Below are positions 17,592 to 26,764 of a DNA stretch of 64,000 bases, piece by piece. Source of the DNA: Cellulomonas sp. NS3. Its GTDB lineage: Bacteria; Actinomycetota; Actinomycetes; Actinomycetales; Cellulomonadaceae. A program made the translations under genes and the position numbers. The stretch covers positions 3,968,001 to 4,032,000 of the forward strand of contig NZ_CP103289.1 of assembly GCF_024757985.1 (NCBI RefSeq). Reading direction: 5' to 3'. Every line of letters starts with the position of its first letter. Position 1 is the first letter of the stretch. The notes beneath the pieces are model-generated. The model was not told where the DNA came from, searched no databases, and worked only from the letters and a program-made list of their open reading frames with translations.

Positions 17592-18911
17592 ATGGACGTC
17601 CTGACCTCGATCGGCGCGTGGGCGACCCAGCAGGGCGTGTCCTGGCTGCTGCGTAACCGCGGTCGGATTGCCGCGCTGATCGGCGTCCTGGGCGTCGGTG
17701 CGTTCCTGGTGGGTGCGGGGATCGGCGCGATCGTGTCCGGTGGAGGTTCGGACGAGCAGGCTCGCGCGACGTGCCGGGCGATGGGGTTCACGGTTCCGAA
17801 TGCCGCGGGAGGTGCGGAAGGTGGTTACGTCCCTGCGCCTGTTGATGCGACGCCGGCGATACCCGAGGGCGGCCTTGTCGATGGGTTCGGCCCGGTCGAG
17901 GACGAGCAGATAGCGGTCGCCCAAGCCATCGTGGCCGCCGGCGCAGCGGCTGGTGTGGGCACGCGTGGCATGGTCGTGGGGATCGCCGCGGCGTTGCAGG
18001 AATCGGGCCTCCGTCAGCTGGACTACGGCGATCGTGACTCGCTCGGGCCGCTCCAGCAGCGACCGTCGCAGGGATGGGGCACCCCGGAGCAGGTGATTGA
18101 CGCCGGCTTCGCGGCGCGCGCGTTCTTCGGCGGCGCCAACTCGCCGCACTTCGACGCCGCTCGAGGAGCTGCCAGTCCTGGCGGGTTGCTCGAGGTGGCC
18201 GGCTGGGAGCAGATGCCGGTCACCGTGGCGGCGCAGAAGGTGCAGCGCTCGGCGTTCCCCAACGCGTACGCGAAGCATGAAGCGAGAGCGACGCGGATCG
18301 TCGCAGCGCTCACGGGCGGCGCACCGATCCGGACCCTGCTGCCGGCGGCAAGTACCGGGGTGGGCGGAGGCGGCGCTGCGAGCCTCATGACAGCCGAGGA
18401 CTACCGCGCGAGCGGGTTCGACATCGACGGCTTCTGCGCTGCGAATGCGGCCAACCCCGGCGCGGTGGCGAGCGGTGGGCAGACGATCCCTGCGGGCGCC
18501 TGGACGGCTCCCCTGGCGAGCTCGATCACCTCGGAGTTCGGGATGCGCCTGCACCCGATCCACGGCGTGTGGAAGCTGCACGAGGGGACGGACTTCGCGG
18601 CGCCTGTGGGCACTCCCCTGCGTGCGGCCTCGGACGGGGTGGTCAAGAAGGTGACCTGGTACGGCGGAGGTGGGCTGATCGTCGCTGTGGAGCACGCCGG
18701 CGGGGTGGAGACGTGGTTCCTGCATCTGTCGCAGGTGCTGGTGGTGCCGGGTGACGCGGTCATGGGTGGGCAGGTGATTGCCCTGTCGGGGAGCAGCGGC
18801 ACGGGCACAGGGCCGCACTTCCACCTGGAGACACACGTCGGCGGTCTCCCGGTTGATCCCGTCCCGTTCATGCGTGAGCGAGGCGTCGATCTGGAGGCGA
18901 GGGCGTCATGA
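17592..18911 (+). CDS. bifunctional peptidoglycan hydrolase: lytic transglycosylase-like plus M23 peptidase
   Basis: 439 aa. A membrane anchor at about residues 27-50 is followed by a lysozyme/transglycosylase-like domain (about 105-215) with candidate catalytic Glu137 in LQESGLRQLDYGDRDS. The C-terminal M23 metallopeptidase domain (about 305-430) has zinc ligands His330, Asp334 (HEGTD) and His411, plus His409 (HFHLE). In Tn916-like systems the equivalent protein (TcpG/Orf14) pairs a lysozyme domain with NlpC/P60. Here M23 replaces NlpC/P60. It should open the cell wall for the mating channel. Confidence 0.88.
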   Translation: MDVLTSIGAWATQQGVSWLLRNRGRIAALIGVLGVGAFLVGAGIGAIVSGGGSDEQARATCRAMGFTVPNAAGGAEGGYVPAPVDATPAIPEGGLVDGFGPVEDEQIAVAQAIVAAGAAAGVGTRGMVVGIAAALQESGLRQLDYGDRDSLGPLQQRPSQGWGTPEQVIDAGFAARAFFGGANSPHFDAARGAASPGGLLEVAGWEQMPVTVAAQKVQRSAFPNAYAKHEARATRIVAALTGGAPIRTLLPAASTGVGGGGAASLMTAEDYRASGFDIDGFCAANAANPGAVASGGQTIPAGAWTAPLASSITSEFGMRLHPIHGVWKLHEGTDFAAPVGTPLRAASDGVVKKVTWYGGGGLIVAVEHAGGVETWFLHLSQVLVVPGDAVMGGQVIALSGSSGTGTGPHFHLETHVGGLPVDPVPFMRERGVDLEARAS

Positions 18912-19585
18912 GCGAGTCGTGGGATGCCGAGGTGTTCCGTGTTCCAGACATCGCCTGGCAGACGGAGGTCCCGCCAGCGCGGTATCCCATCCCGGTGCAG
19001 TACGTGCCGGACCTCGACGTAGGGGACGAGCTCACGATCGGGTTGCCAGGGCGCTACTTCATCGACGGGCAGCTCCTCGCGCGCGCTGATCGGGAACTGA
19101 TCGCGATGAATGGGGAGAGCGACGAGCTCGAGTCGTTGGCGGTTGCGGCGCCGTATGCCTACTGGCTGGCGAAGGCCTACCCGAAGGCGGCCCTGACGAT
19201 GCAGTGGTGGCCCATTGCGTACTCATGGACGTACCGCGACGCGGTCAAGCCCGAAGTGCAACGTCCTGAGGTAAGTACAACCGCGAAACGCCTCGACGAC
19301 ACCGGCTCCTGGCTCGACCATGTACGCACAACGCTCGACGAGCCCCCGATCCGCAAGCCCTCCCCCGCACGCATGGCGGGATCGCTGTCGGGCCGCGTCG
19401 TACGCATGCAGCATGACCGCGGGCTCTGGTCCTGGTGGATCGCGGTAAGCGAGCCACTCGACGACGACGGCGACTTCTTCGTCCACGTGACGAGCCCCCG
19501 GAACTACTGGCTTTCCCAAGTCACGTTCGACCCGGCAGCGACGCAGAAGCCAGTGCCGCTCCACCGCCTGTTCGTATACGAATGA
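18908..19585 (+). CDS. hypothetical protein, last gene of transfer operon
   Basis: 225 aa, soluble, no signal peptide or membrane segment, family not recognised. Visible features are an aromatic-rich stretch (LTMQWWPIAYSWTYRD) and a C-terminal region (GLWSWWIAVSEP...FFVHVTSPRNYWLS) that reads like a small beta-rich domain. The ATG overlaps the hydrolase stop (ATGA), so it is translated with the conjugation genes and may be an accessory or regulatory factor. Confidence 0.65.
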   Translation: MSESWDAEVFRVPDIAWQTEVPPARYPIPVQYVPDLDVGDELTIGLPGRYFIDGQLLARADRELIAMNGESDELESLAVAAPYAYWLAKAYPKAALTMQWWPIAYSWTYRDAVKPEVQRPEVSTTAKRLDDTGSWLDHVRTTLDEPPIRKPSPARMAGSLSGRVVRMQHDRGLWSWWIAVSEPLDDDGDFFVHVTSPRNYWLSQVTFDPAATQKPVPLHRLFVYE

Positions 19586-20105
19586 ACCGACCAGAATCGC
19601 GGCGATGTCGGGATCGTCCATCACAAGAAGGGACCGGCGTCGCGCCGTCGCTTGCGAGGTGGAGGGCGCAGCGGCGAGAACGAGCGCCCAAGCTGCCGCT
19701 CCCTTGACGCGCCGCAGCCCGGGCCCACGCCGATCGGTGCCCGGGTCTGCACGGCTTCGCAGTAGCACCGGAGGATGCCCGGGCACCTCCGATGCCATCA
19801 TCGACACGTCGCCCTTGCGAGCCTGTCTCAACTCTGTGCGCTGCTGCCGGCGGTGACGCAGTTCGAGCACCCACGGTCGGCCCCGTCCCATCACATGCCC
19901 CGGACGTCATCGAGTTCGGCTCCTCCAAGGCGAACCAGTCGCCCTCGAAGCCTGGCACACGCTCGGGCGGGTCATCCTGCTGCCGACACGGCCAAGACTC
20001 ACCCAGCCAGACTGACCGCGCCCCTGCACCTGCGGGTGGACTCCCACAGCATCTTCTCGCGCCCGGAGGACCCCCCAGCCACGCGATACACGGCATGATG
20101 AGCAT
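19586..20105. other. 520-bp gap between transfer module and defence island
   Basis: No gene is supported. Frames crossing it on both strands have no domain character and are full of Arg, Pro and Ser. Base composition changes here from element-typical to the lower GC of the following genes. It could be scar sequence from cargo insertion and must hold the promoter for the DUF262 gene. Confidence 0.5.
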
Positions 20106-21167
20106 GTGGTGACATCAGACCTCGCTCAGTACCGAATCGCTGACTTTCTCGCGTGGCACCGAAGCGGCCAATTGGAGTTGAATCCCTATTTCCAACGTCG
20201 GTCCGTCTGGACACAACCCGCGCGCGTGTATCTTATCGACACCGTCCTTCGGAGGCTTTCTATGCCGAAGGTCTACCTGCGCACTTCTATCGACCTCCGT
20301 ACGCAGCAGGCGGTCCGCGAAGTGGTGGACGGCCAGCAGCGACTCCGAACAATTCTGGATTTCGCGCACGACGAGTTTGCGCTGACCAGTCGGGCAGGCG
20401 ACCTCTCAGGCCTCCGATACTCCACGATGAACGAAGAGTTGCAGGAGCAGTTCCTGTCCTACACACTTTCCGTTGAACAACTGTTGAACGCCTCCGACAG
20501 CGACGTTCTTGAGGTCTTCGCGAGGCTAAACAGCTACACGACAACCCTCAAGCCCGCGGAACGCAGACACGCCGAGTTCCAGGGCCCATTCAAGTGGGCG
20601 GTTCACGAAGCGGCCCGGCGCTGGACGCCACTTTGGGAGGACTATCGAATCGTGTCCGTACGAGACCGAGTACGGATGGGAGACGATTCGACTATAGCCG
20701 AGCTACTTGGTGTCCTGATCGATGGAGTCAGGGACGGTGGAGAGCCCTACCTCAACAGCCTCTACAAGAGGATGGACGCCGAGGATGAAGAGGCGGTCAA
20801 CAGTCTGTTGGCACGGCTGGACGATCTGCTCAACGACTGTCTGGACAGACTCGGTGCCGCGATCCGCGATTCTCCTCTCGCGCGGCGCCCTCAATTCCTC
20901 ATGCTTTTCGCAGCCTACGCCCACCAAGTATCCGGCATCCCGTCTGGCGACCTGAGCCGAGTGCCCGACCGCGGCACGATGCTGGAGCCGGAGAAGGCGA
21001 TAGCGAATCTACGTGCGCTAGCTAGTAGTCTGGAAGAGGACGACCCAGATACCTTGCCAGCATTGCAGCGTCGGTTCCGAGCTGCATCCGTCGCCAGTAC
21101 ACAGCGGATAGCCAGCCGTGAAACGCGCTTCGAGGCGTTCACGAGAGCCCTGCTTGGCCGTCGTTGA
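20106..21167 (+). CDS. DUF262 (ParB/GmrS-like) domain protein
   Basis: 353 aa. The N-terminal DUF262 domain has the diagnostic PYFQRR (28-33) and Asp75-Gly-Gln-Gln-Arg-Leu-Arg-Thr motif. The latter is a ParB-like nucleotide-binding/nuclease signature shared with the GmrS half of type IV restriction enzymes. The rest is helical and carries no HNH motif, so this is not a full GmrSD. GTG at 20106 is the likely start. The stop overlaps the start of the next gene, which has a HEPN motif, suggesting a two-gene defence or toxin-antitoxin unit. Codon use is less GC-biased than the chromosome. Confidence 0.75.
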   Translation: MVTSDLAQYRIADFLAWHRSGQLELNPYFQRRSVWTQPARVYLIDTVLRRLSMPKVYLRTSIDLRTQQAVREVVDGQQRLRTILDFAHDEFALTSRAGDLSGLRYSTMNEELQEQFLSYTLSVEQLLNASDSDVLEVFARLNSYTTTLKPAERRHAEFQGPFKWAVHEAARRWTPLWEDYRIVSVRDRVRMGDDSTIAELLGVLIDGVRDGGEPYLNSLYKRMDAEDEEAVNSLLARLDDLLNDCLDRLGAAIRDSPLARRPQFLMLFAAYAHQVSGIPSGDLSRVPDRGTMLEPEKAIANLRALASSLEEDDPDTLPALQRRFRAASVASTQRIASRETRFEAFTRALLGRR

Positions 21168-21781
21168 GACGCAGGTCGCTCGCGGATCTCGCGCAGCGCG
21201 TTGCGCGTGAAGGTCAGAGTATGGCTACCTTGCTGCGAATTGAAGGAAGCCACGGGTCGATGTATCCATCTTGCTGTGCGCTGCATGAGGGAGCGATCGA
21301 GGCGGCCATCATCCGGCTCCACGACATGTGGGCGCGATACTGCCGCGAACTAATTATTGCATCGGCATCGGGCGCTCGAACGTCCCAGGGTTCAATCTTA
21401 CCCGGCCTGGTCAGAGAACCTCGCGAAGTTCTGCCCCTGCTCCGCACAAAGTATGCGAAGGCGAAGCCGCCGTGGTACGAACCACGGTGGGCTGACGCCG
21501 CAGAATGCGTCCAGGCTGCGCGACTTCTAGGGATCCCGAACTTGAGCAACGTTGCTGCTGCACTCGGCTCGACCGGCTCACCCGCGGAGCCCCTCCGTTC
21601 AGTGCGCAACTTCGTCGCACATCGCTCGGCTGGAACTGCACAGAAAGCAGCAGCCCATTTTGGAGGCACTCCGTCCGAATTCAACGCTTTTGCGGTTGCT
21701 CTCCACCCGGTTTCGGGATCTGCTCGCCTTGAAGTATGGGCAAGAAGCTTTGCGTCGATCGCGTTCGCTGCCTCACGATAG
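21164..21781 (+). CDS. HEPN-like nuclease candidate (R-x4-H), partner of DUF262
   Basis: 205 aa from TTG 21164 (TTGA overlap). ATG 21221 is an alternative start removing 19 residues. The C-terminal part contains LRSVRNFVAHRS, i.e. Arg148-Asn-x3-His153, the R-x4-H catalytic signature of HEPN RNases, preceded by an N-terminal helix with conserved-looking HEGAIEAAIIRLHDMWARY. The pattern resembles the MAE_28990/MAE_18760 HEPN-like group that is frequently found beside DUF262 genes. The predicted action is RNA cleavage on infection, restrained or sensed by the DUF262 partner (inference). Confidence 0.65.
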   Translation: MRRRSLADLAQRVAREGQSMATLLRIEGSHGSMYPSCCALHEGAIEAAIIRLHDMWARYCRELIIASASGARTSQGSILPGLVREPREVLPLLRTKYAKAKPPWYEPRWADAAECVQAARLLGIPNLSNVAAALGSTGSPAEPLRSVRNFVAHRSAGTAQKAAAHFGGTPSEFNAFAVALHPVSGSARLEVWARSFASIAFAASR

Positions 21782-22160
21782 ACATCGGAGCGTTTGCGAC
21801 CTGGACTGCTTTGCCGCCCGCTTCTCCCGACATGACCGAACAGGTTATCGCTATGGTCGTAGATTCGCGCCTGATCCGTGCCGCCGACGCGGCGCACCGA
21901 GGCTCAGAGGGAGACGGCAAATGCCAATACATGGCCAAGGTCAAGCGTAAGTGCGCGGCCGATCTCGTTGTGACCCAGAGCCCACGACGCGAACTGCAAT
22001 CATATGGACGGTTAGCGATCACTTTCGGCGGTAGGCGCGGGCGTGACGGAGCGATGCGCCGCGGCGCGCCCTGTTCGCGCGACAACTTCCGCAGCGCCTA
22101 GCGTCCTCGCTGGGTAGACACGGGCGCTAGCGTTGGGGCCTCAGAGTCGACGCGGAGGGC
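21782..22160. other. 379-bp gap, no supported gene
   Basis: Nothing recognisable. A frame at 21736-22101 lacks domain character. A purine-rich GCGGAGGG at 22151-22158 serves as the ribosome site of the following gene. Confidence 0.45.
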
Positions 22161-24110
22161 TTGAGCCAGGTGAGTACCGATCCCAACGCCCCGGGCGGCA
22201 CGAGCACGCGCGGACTCGCGACGCTGGCGATGCTGAAGACCAACTTCGACAACGGCCGAGATCACTTGGCGATGTTCGAGCCGTTCGTCGAGGACACCCT
22301 GATCGCCGAGGATTTGGACGGCAAGACGGCAGCTGACGTACAGGCTGCGGTAGCGGAACGCCATCGACTCATGTTGCCCCTGGCGACGGTGCGCACGCTG
22401 CTCTCACGAGCTGGCAAGCGAAGCCTGATTCGGCGCGAGGGTGGCAGGTATTTCACGACTCAGAATCCCTCGCGGGTTGGTACTAAAGATCTCCTTCAGC
22501 TGCGGATGCATGTGGAAGAGCGCCAGGCTCGATTGGCGGAAGCGTTTCGTCGGCACGCGAACGAACATCAAATTGATATCGAGTCGCGGGAAGCTAGCCT
22601 GAAGCTGCTAATAGGCTTCGTCGAGCGTCACCACGTTCGCCTGGCTCTTGCCGGCCCTGATGATGTGAAGATTGGAGTCGATGCCGGGGCAGCGGGAGAC
22701 GCCTCATTTGATCGGCTAATTGCCACGTTCTTGACGGAAGCGGCGCTGAAAGGCTCGACGGAAGCGGAGGTCTTCGCCGAGATCCTGGAGGGCTATGTGC
22801 TTCAAAACACGCTGCTGCTCGCAGATATCTCGACGGCCGAGCGGCCCTTCCTGAACCTGCACGTGTTCTTCGACAGCAACCTCCTATTTGGCGCTCTCGG
22901 ATTACAGGGCGAGGGGAACGCGCTGCTGAGCGGCGAGTTTATTTCCCTCTTGCGTGAGCGTGGCGCCCGCCCCGAGGTCTTCAAGACCACTGTTCGCGAG
23001 ATGCGGGCCATCCTTGCACTATATGAGTCGAAGCTCGGAAGCCACGCCGGTCGCAAGAGCTTGTATCAGACGGACATCACGCGTCACTTGCTTACCACTG
23101 GGGCGACGCCCGCCGACATGCGGACCGCGAATTCGTTGCTGGAGCGATCCCTATCCGAGTTAGGCGTGACAGTAGTCGATACGCCTACACATGTGGCTGC
23201 GTACACTCTAGATGAAGCCGAGCTTGCGAATAGACTCGCCGCGCACCCGGGCGGTGATCGGCAGCCGCGCGTGCTTCATGACGTGGACTGCATTGCCGCG
23301 ATCCTCACGCTCCGGGCGGGGATGGAACCCGAAAGCCTCGATCAAGCGAAGGCGGTGTTCGTCACTTCGAGCGCCCTGACCGTTAGAAACGCTACTTCCT
23401 GGTTTCGTGACGAAGACGGGGCTGGAATCCCTCCGATACTCCATTACTTCACAATGTCGAATTTCGCCTGGCTGAAGAAGCCGGCGGGGGCAGCGTCTCT
23501 GAAGATGCATGAGTTGATCGCGCTGTGCGGGGCAGCTCTTCGCCCAACGCGCAATGTGTGGGAGGCCTTCTTGAGCAATCTGAATAGACTGGAGGAATCT
23601 TCCGTTGTCTCTTCAGACGAAGTTGCAGCGATCATGGCGAACAGCTTGACCGATCGGCTACTCGCGGATGAGGACATCGGGAATGACCCAGATGCCAGCA
23701 CTCTTACCGAGGTAGTCGAGCGAGTGAAAGAGTCGCTCATCGGCGAGGCGGCGGATCGAGTCGCTGACACAGATCGCAAAGTCGCGAAGCTTGAGGACGA
23801 GAGGACCCGGCAGGAAGCCGTTACGACTGCTAGAGCGAAACAAGTTGGTAATATCGTTGCGCACACGGCCGCGGCCGCGCTCATCGCGAGCTTCACACTC
23901 GGCACCTTCGCCGGTGTGCAAAGTATCGCTTTGGGTCGACCTAGCGCCTGGAGTATTCTTTTCGGCGCCGCACCCCTTGCAATTGGCGCTCTTCTGGGCG
24001 TCCTTTGGGGGTTCAATGTCCGAACTTGGCGGGAAAAGGTTGCGGCCCGCTGCGCCACGGCCGTTGCTCGATGGCTCAGCGCCGATGAACGAACCTTCAG
24101 CGGGAGTTGA
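22161..24110 (+). CDS. wHTH-PIN nuclease-like protein with two C-terminal membrane helices
   Basis: 649 aa from TTG 22161. GTG 22170, better spaced from GGAGGG, is equally plausible. Residues about 35-110 look like a winged helix (TVRTLLSRAGKRSLIRREGGRYF). A helical region follows, then a PIN-like domain with acidic residues at the expected places: Asp238 in VFFDSNLLFG, Glu280 in TTVREMRAI, Asp374/376 in HDVDCIAAI, and the late strand VFVTSSALTV. A coiled-coil-like segment (about 520-565) precedes two transmembrane helices (about 575-620). No close family is recalled. A membrane-tethered RNase acting in phage defence is the best hypothesis. Confidence 0.6.
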   Translation: MSQVSTDPNAPGGTSTRGLATLAMLKTNFDNGRDHLAMFEPFVEDTLIAEDLDGKTAADVQAAVAERHRLMLPLATVRTLLSRAGKRSLIRREGGRYFTTQNPSRVGTKDLLQLRMHVEERQARLAEAFRRHANEHQIDIESREASLKLLIGFVERHHVRLALAGPDDVKIGVDAGAAGDASFDRLIATFLTEAALKGSTEAEVFAEILEGYVLQNTLLLADISTAERPFLNLHVFFDSNLLFGALGLQGEGNALLSGEFISLLRERGARPEVFKTTVREMRAILALYESKLGSHAGRKSLYQTDITRHLLTTGATPADMRTANSLLERSLSELGVTVVDTPTHVAAYTLDEAELANRLAAHPGGDRQPRVLHDVDCIAAILTLRAGMEPESLDQAKAVFVTSSALTVRNATSWFRDEDGAGIPPILHYFTMSNFAWLKKPAGAASLKMHELIALCGAALRPTRNVWEAFLSNLNRLEESSVVSSDEVAAIMANSLTDRLLADEDIGNDPDASTLTEVVERVKESLIGEAADRVADTDRKVAKLEDERTRQEAVTTARAKQVGNIVAHTAAAALIASFTLGTFAGVQSIALGRPSAWSILFGAAPLAIGALLGVLWGFNVRTWREKVAARCATAVARWLSADERTFSGS

Positions 24111-24556
24111 TCGTACGGCCCGTATCGTCTTGATTGCCGGCGTGAGCCCTCGACTCCTCGGCGCACAGTTGGTTGTCGCAGGAAGTCCAGAAGGTCCGGC
24201 CAGGATCTCGCGCAGGTCGACTCGGCGACGGTCCTTCAAAGGCGGTCCCGCGGGAGGACCGGCAAGCCGGACCGAGTCGCGTCCTACGGATCGGGGTTGC
24301 CGAGGACGGCGCGCCAGCGCCGCCCGCAGGCGGCACGCCGGCGCAGCCGGCGTCATCTTGATCAGATAGAGGCCAACTCGGCAGCCCGGGGGCGGCACAG
24401 GACGCCGAGTAGCACGGTCCTTGCACCGGAGAGGCAGACGCGAACAAGCGCCTCCCAGGCCCCGCCTGAGAGAGCACGTGACGGACTCGCGCGTGTCGGC
24501 GGCGCGCCGCAGCACAGGCGAAGGACGCGCCACATGCGGGAGCCATCTGGCGAGGC
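24111..24556. other. 446-bp convergent gap, no supported gene
   Basis: Lies between the PIN gene (+) and the GHKL ATPase gene (-). Only low-complexity frames cross it. Short GC-rich palindromic patches are present but no clear terminator with a U-tract. Confidence 0.45.
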
Positions 24557-26545
24557 TTAGCCTTCCGGAGCCGGGCCGAGCTCAACAAGCAGATCCTGCA
24601 CCGCTAGCACCTCGATCCGATGTTGGCTCTGCGATGAGCTGAGACGGTGGGTGCTTCCGTAGTACGTGCGCCCCGCCCAGTTGTTTGCGTCGAACTTCTC
24701 TAGGTCATAGTCGCCAATCGCGTCAGCAAGAGGCACGGCCCAGACAACCGCCAAGTCGCAGAATTCAAAGTACTTCTTGCTGGGGTCACCATCCGGCGCG
24801 GAGAAGTTGTCGACAAGGTCCTCCAAGCGAAGCTTAAACTCAAGCCACTTCCCCGTGCGCTTCAGCAAGCCCCCAGCCGCCTTTGTCTCCGACACTCCGA
24901 GGGTTCGCTCACCTTCTGCGGGATGAGCAAACGACGCGGTCTCGAAATCGAACAGGCCGTCGTAGCGCGTGGCGCTTCCAGGTATCGCCAGCACGTTGTA
25001 ACCGTGCAGCCTTCCCGTCGCGAGGAGACCGCCAAAGATCGCAATCAACTCGCTCTCGAAATTGGGGGCTCTATCAAGCCCGAGGCGGACGCCGAGCGAC
25101 TGGCGCGCGTTATGCTTCTTACGAAACTCGTCAACCTGGTGTTGCAGCTGCTCCTTGGCCTCCTCGTAGCTGCCAGAACTGTGCGGCGCCTCGTCGTTCG
25201 ACTTGACGAGGCGAGAGACGTGCTTGAGGAAGAGACTTTGGAGCTGGAGTTCAAGCCAGTTGAGCAGCGCCCGATCGGCGGACGGAATCGTTTTACGCCC
25301 TAGATCCGGTGAGTACTTATCGTTGAAGCCCACAGCCACAAACATTCGCCGCTTGTATTCTGGCTTCATTGTGACGTATGGGTGGTCGTTGATTTCCCCG
25401 ATTGGCATGCCGACACTGGTCACAAGCAGACCGCTGCGAACGTTGTTATACTGGTACCGCTTCGCCTCTTCGGAGATTCGACTGCGGAACAAATCCTCAT
25501 ACCAGGTGTTTTTGTATGCCCAGCTAGCGTATACCGAGGTGTCGTACGTGCGGAATGCGTTAAGAATCTCCTGATCCTCCGGCTGGTCACTATCCGCCAG
25601 CACTTGGAGCTGTGACGCCAGCACAATCTCGAGCGCGGCGTTGTCGTACTCGGCGTAAAGCAGCTCGTAGCGAGCACTCTGCGACGTGTTTCCTGCCGAC
25701 AACGCCTGAAGCGAAACCTTCGTTGTTGCGTCGTGGTGCGGGAGTTGGAATCCCACTGGCACAATTTCTGTACCCGAACCCGGCACGCCGGCTAGATGCA
25801 GCTCGACTTTGAGGTGCTTCAACCATGCTGGCAACTTGTGAACAGGCAGGCCTATCGAAAGGTTGCCCACAGCCGTAAATGTTCGGAGAACGAGCGCCCA
25901 TGTCGCGAGTTTGTTGTACTGGGCCGTCTTGAGGCGACCGAATCGGGTGTCCTCACCGACTCCTATGGTCACGGACGTTCCGCTGGACAGGTCGTTCAAT
26001 TGCGCGGGCCCTTGCACTCGCTTGAAGGCCGGGAGGTCATCGACTGAAGAACCACGTACCCAGGACAGGCCGCCGTCGATCCGATATGCAATCTCGGACG
26101 ATCCTGCGACCTTCGTGCGAATCTCGAAGTGAGGGTGGCCATACGCAAGAAACGTCGTTCCAACGCCTTTATGTCCGCGCGTGGGCGCAGGATCAAGCGA
26201 CTTTGGGCTCATATGAGGGACGAGGGAGGTGAGGAGCGCAGAGTGCTCGATGCCAACTCCATTGTCCGTCACGGTGATTTCATCCGCGGCCGCATCGAGC
26301 GTGACGATGAGGCGAGGAAGCTCCGGGCCAAACGCTGTGCTGGCGGCCCAACGCTTTTCTAGCGCGTCCATAGAGTTCTGTACGCTTTCGACGAGTACGT
26401 CGAAGCGGCCGGTATAGCTGTCTAAGACGTTCTTGACCGTGTTTCGGGCGTGTGCCGCCACATGCTCTGCACTGGTGAGGTGCATGCTGAGCGGCTGCAG
26501 TGCCTCCGGAAGTGCGAAACCTGTTGCGGTTGTCGACTCAGTCAC
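24557..26545 (-). CDS. GHKL (MORC/MutL-like) ATPase of a restriction-type system
   Basis: 662 aa. The N-terminal Bergerat fold is complete: Glu53...Asn57...Asp60 (VESVQNSMDAL), DNGVGI (94-99) and GHKGVGTT (124-131). Middle and C-terminal regions match no enzyme I recognise. There is no kinase H-box, so it is not a histidine kinase. GHKL ATPases of this kind beside Vsr and DNA-methylase genes are the MORC-type ATPases described in restriction-modification loci by Aravind and co-workers. It is transcribed in the same direction as vsr and the methylase gene upstream. Likely a DNA-clamping ATPase that activates nucleases. Confidence 0.78.
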   Translation of the reverse strand: MTESTTATGFALPEALQPLSMHLTSAEHVAAHARNTVKNVLDSYTGRFDVLVESVQNSMDALEKRWAASTAFGPELPRLIVTLDAAADEITVTDNGVGIEHSALLTSLVPHMSPKSLDPAPTRGHKGVGTTFLAYGHPHFEIRTKVAGSSEIAYRIDGGLSWVRGSSVDDLPAFKRVQGPAQLNDLSSGTSVTIGVGEDTRFGRLKTAQYNKLATWALVLRTFTAVGNLSIGLPVHKLPAWLKHLKVELHLAGVPGSGTEIVPVGFQLPHHDATTKVSLQALSAGNTSQSARYELLYAEYDNAALEIVLASQLQVLADSDQPEDQEILNAFRTYDTSVYASWAYKNTWYEDLFRSRISEEAKRYQYNNVRSGLLVTSVGMPIGEINDHPYVTMKPEYKRRMFVAVGFNDKYSPDLGRKTIPSADRALLNWLELQLQSLFLKHVSRLVKSNDEAPHSSGSYEEAKEQLQHQVDEFRKKHNARQSLGVRLGLDRAPNFESELIAIFGGLLATGRLHGYNVLAIPGSATRYDGLFDFETASFAHPAEGERTLGVSETKAAGGLLKRTGKWLEFKLRLEDLVDNFSAPDGDPSKKYFEFCDLAVVWAVPLADAIGDYDLEKFDANNWAGRTYYGSTHRLSSSQSQHRIEVLAVQDLLVELGPAPEG

Positions 26546-26764
26546 GCCACGACCCTATAGCGGTGCGCCCGCCAACTTGACCGCGCCGCGCCGCGCCGTC
26601 GCCGTGGCGCGATCGGGCTGCCTCGGCAGCCGACTTGCATCCGCGCCGCGAGGCACCTGGACACCACTGTTCGCCGCAGTGAGTGGGCCGGACTACTGAC
26701 GCTCCCGGGATCGCTGACAGCCCTACGGGGACCGTCGGGCGGACGCATCTGGCGCTCAGCTGCG

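Noticed and set aside
19223-20105. Minus-strand frames covering the 19586-20105 gap
   Set aside because: Low-complexity composition, no start with a ribosome site and overlap with the end of a supported gene; left as a non-coding gap.
20106-21167. Complete GmrSD type IV restriction enzyme
   Set aside because: Only the DUF262 half is present; no DUF1524 HNH motif is seen in this protein or its partner.
24557-26545. Histidine kinase or DNA gyrase B
   Set aside because: The GHKL motifs are present, but there is no phospho-accepting histidine domain, no transducer or Toprim domain, and the neighbours are Vsr and a DNA methylase.
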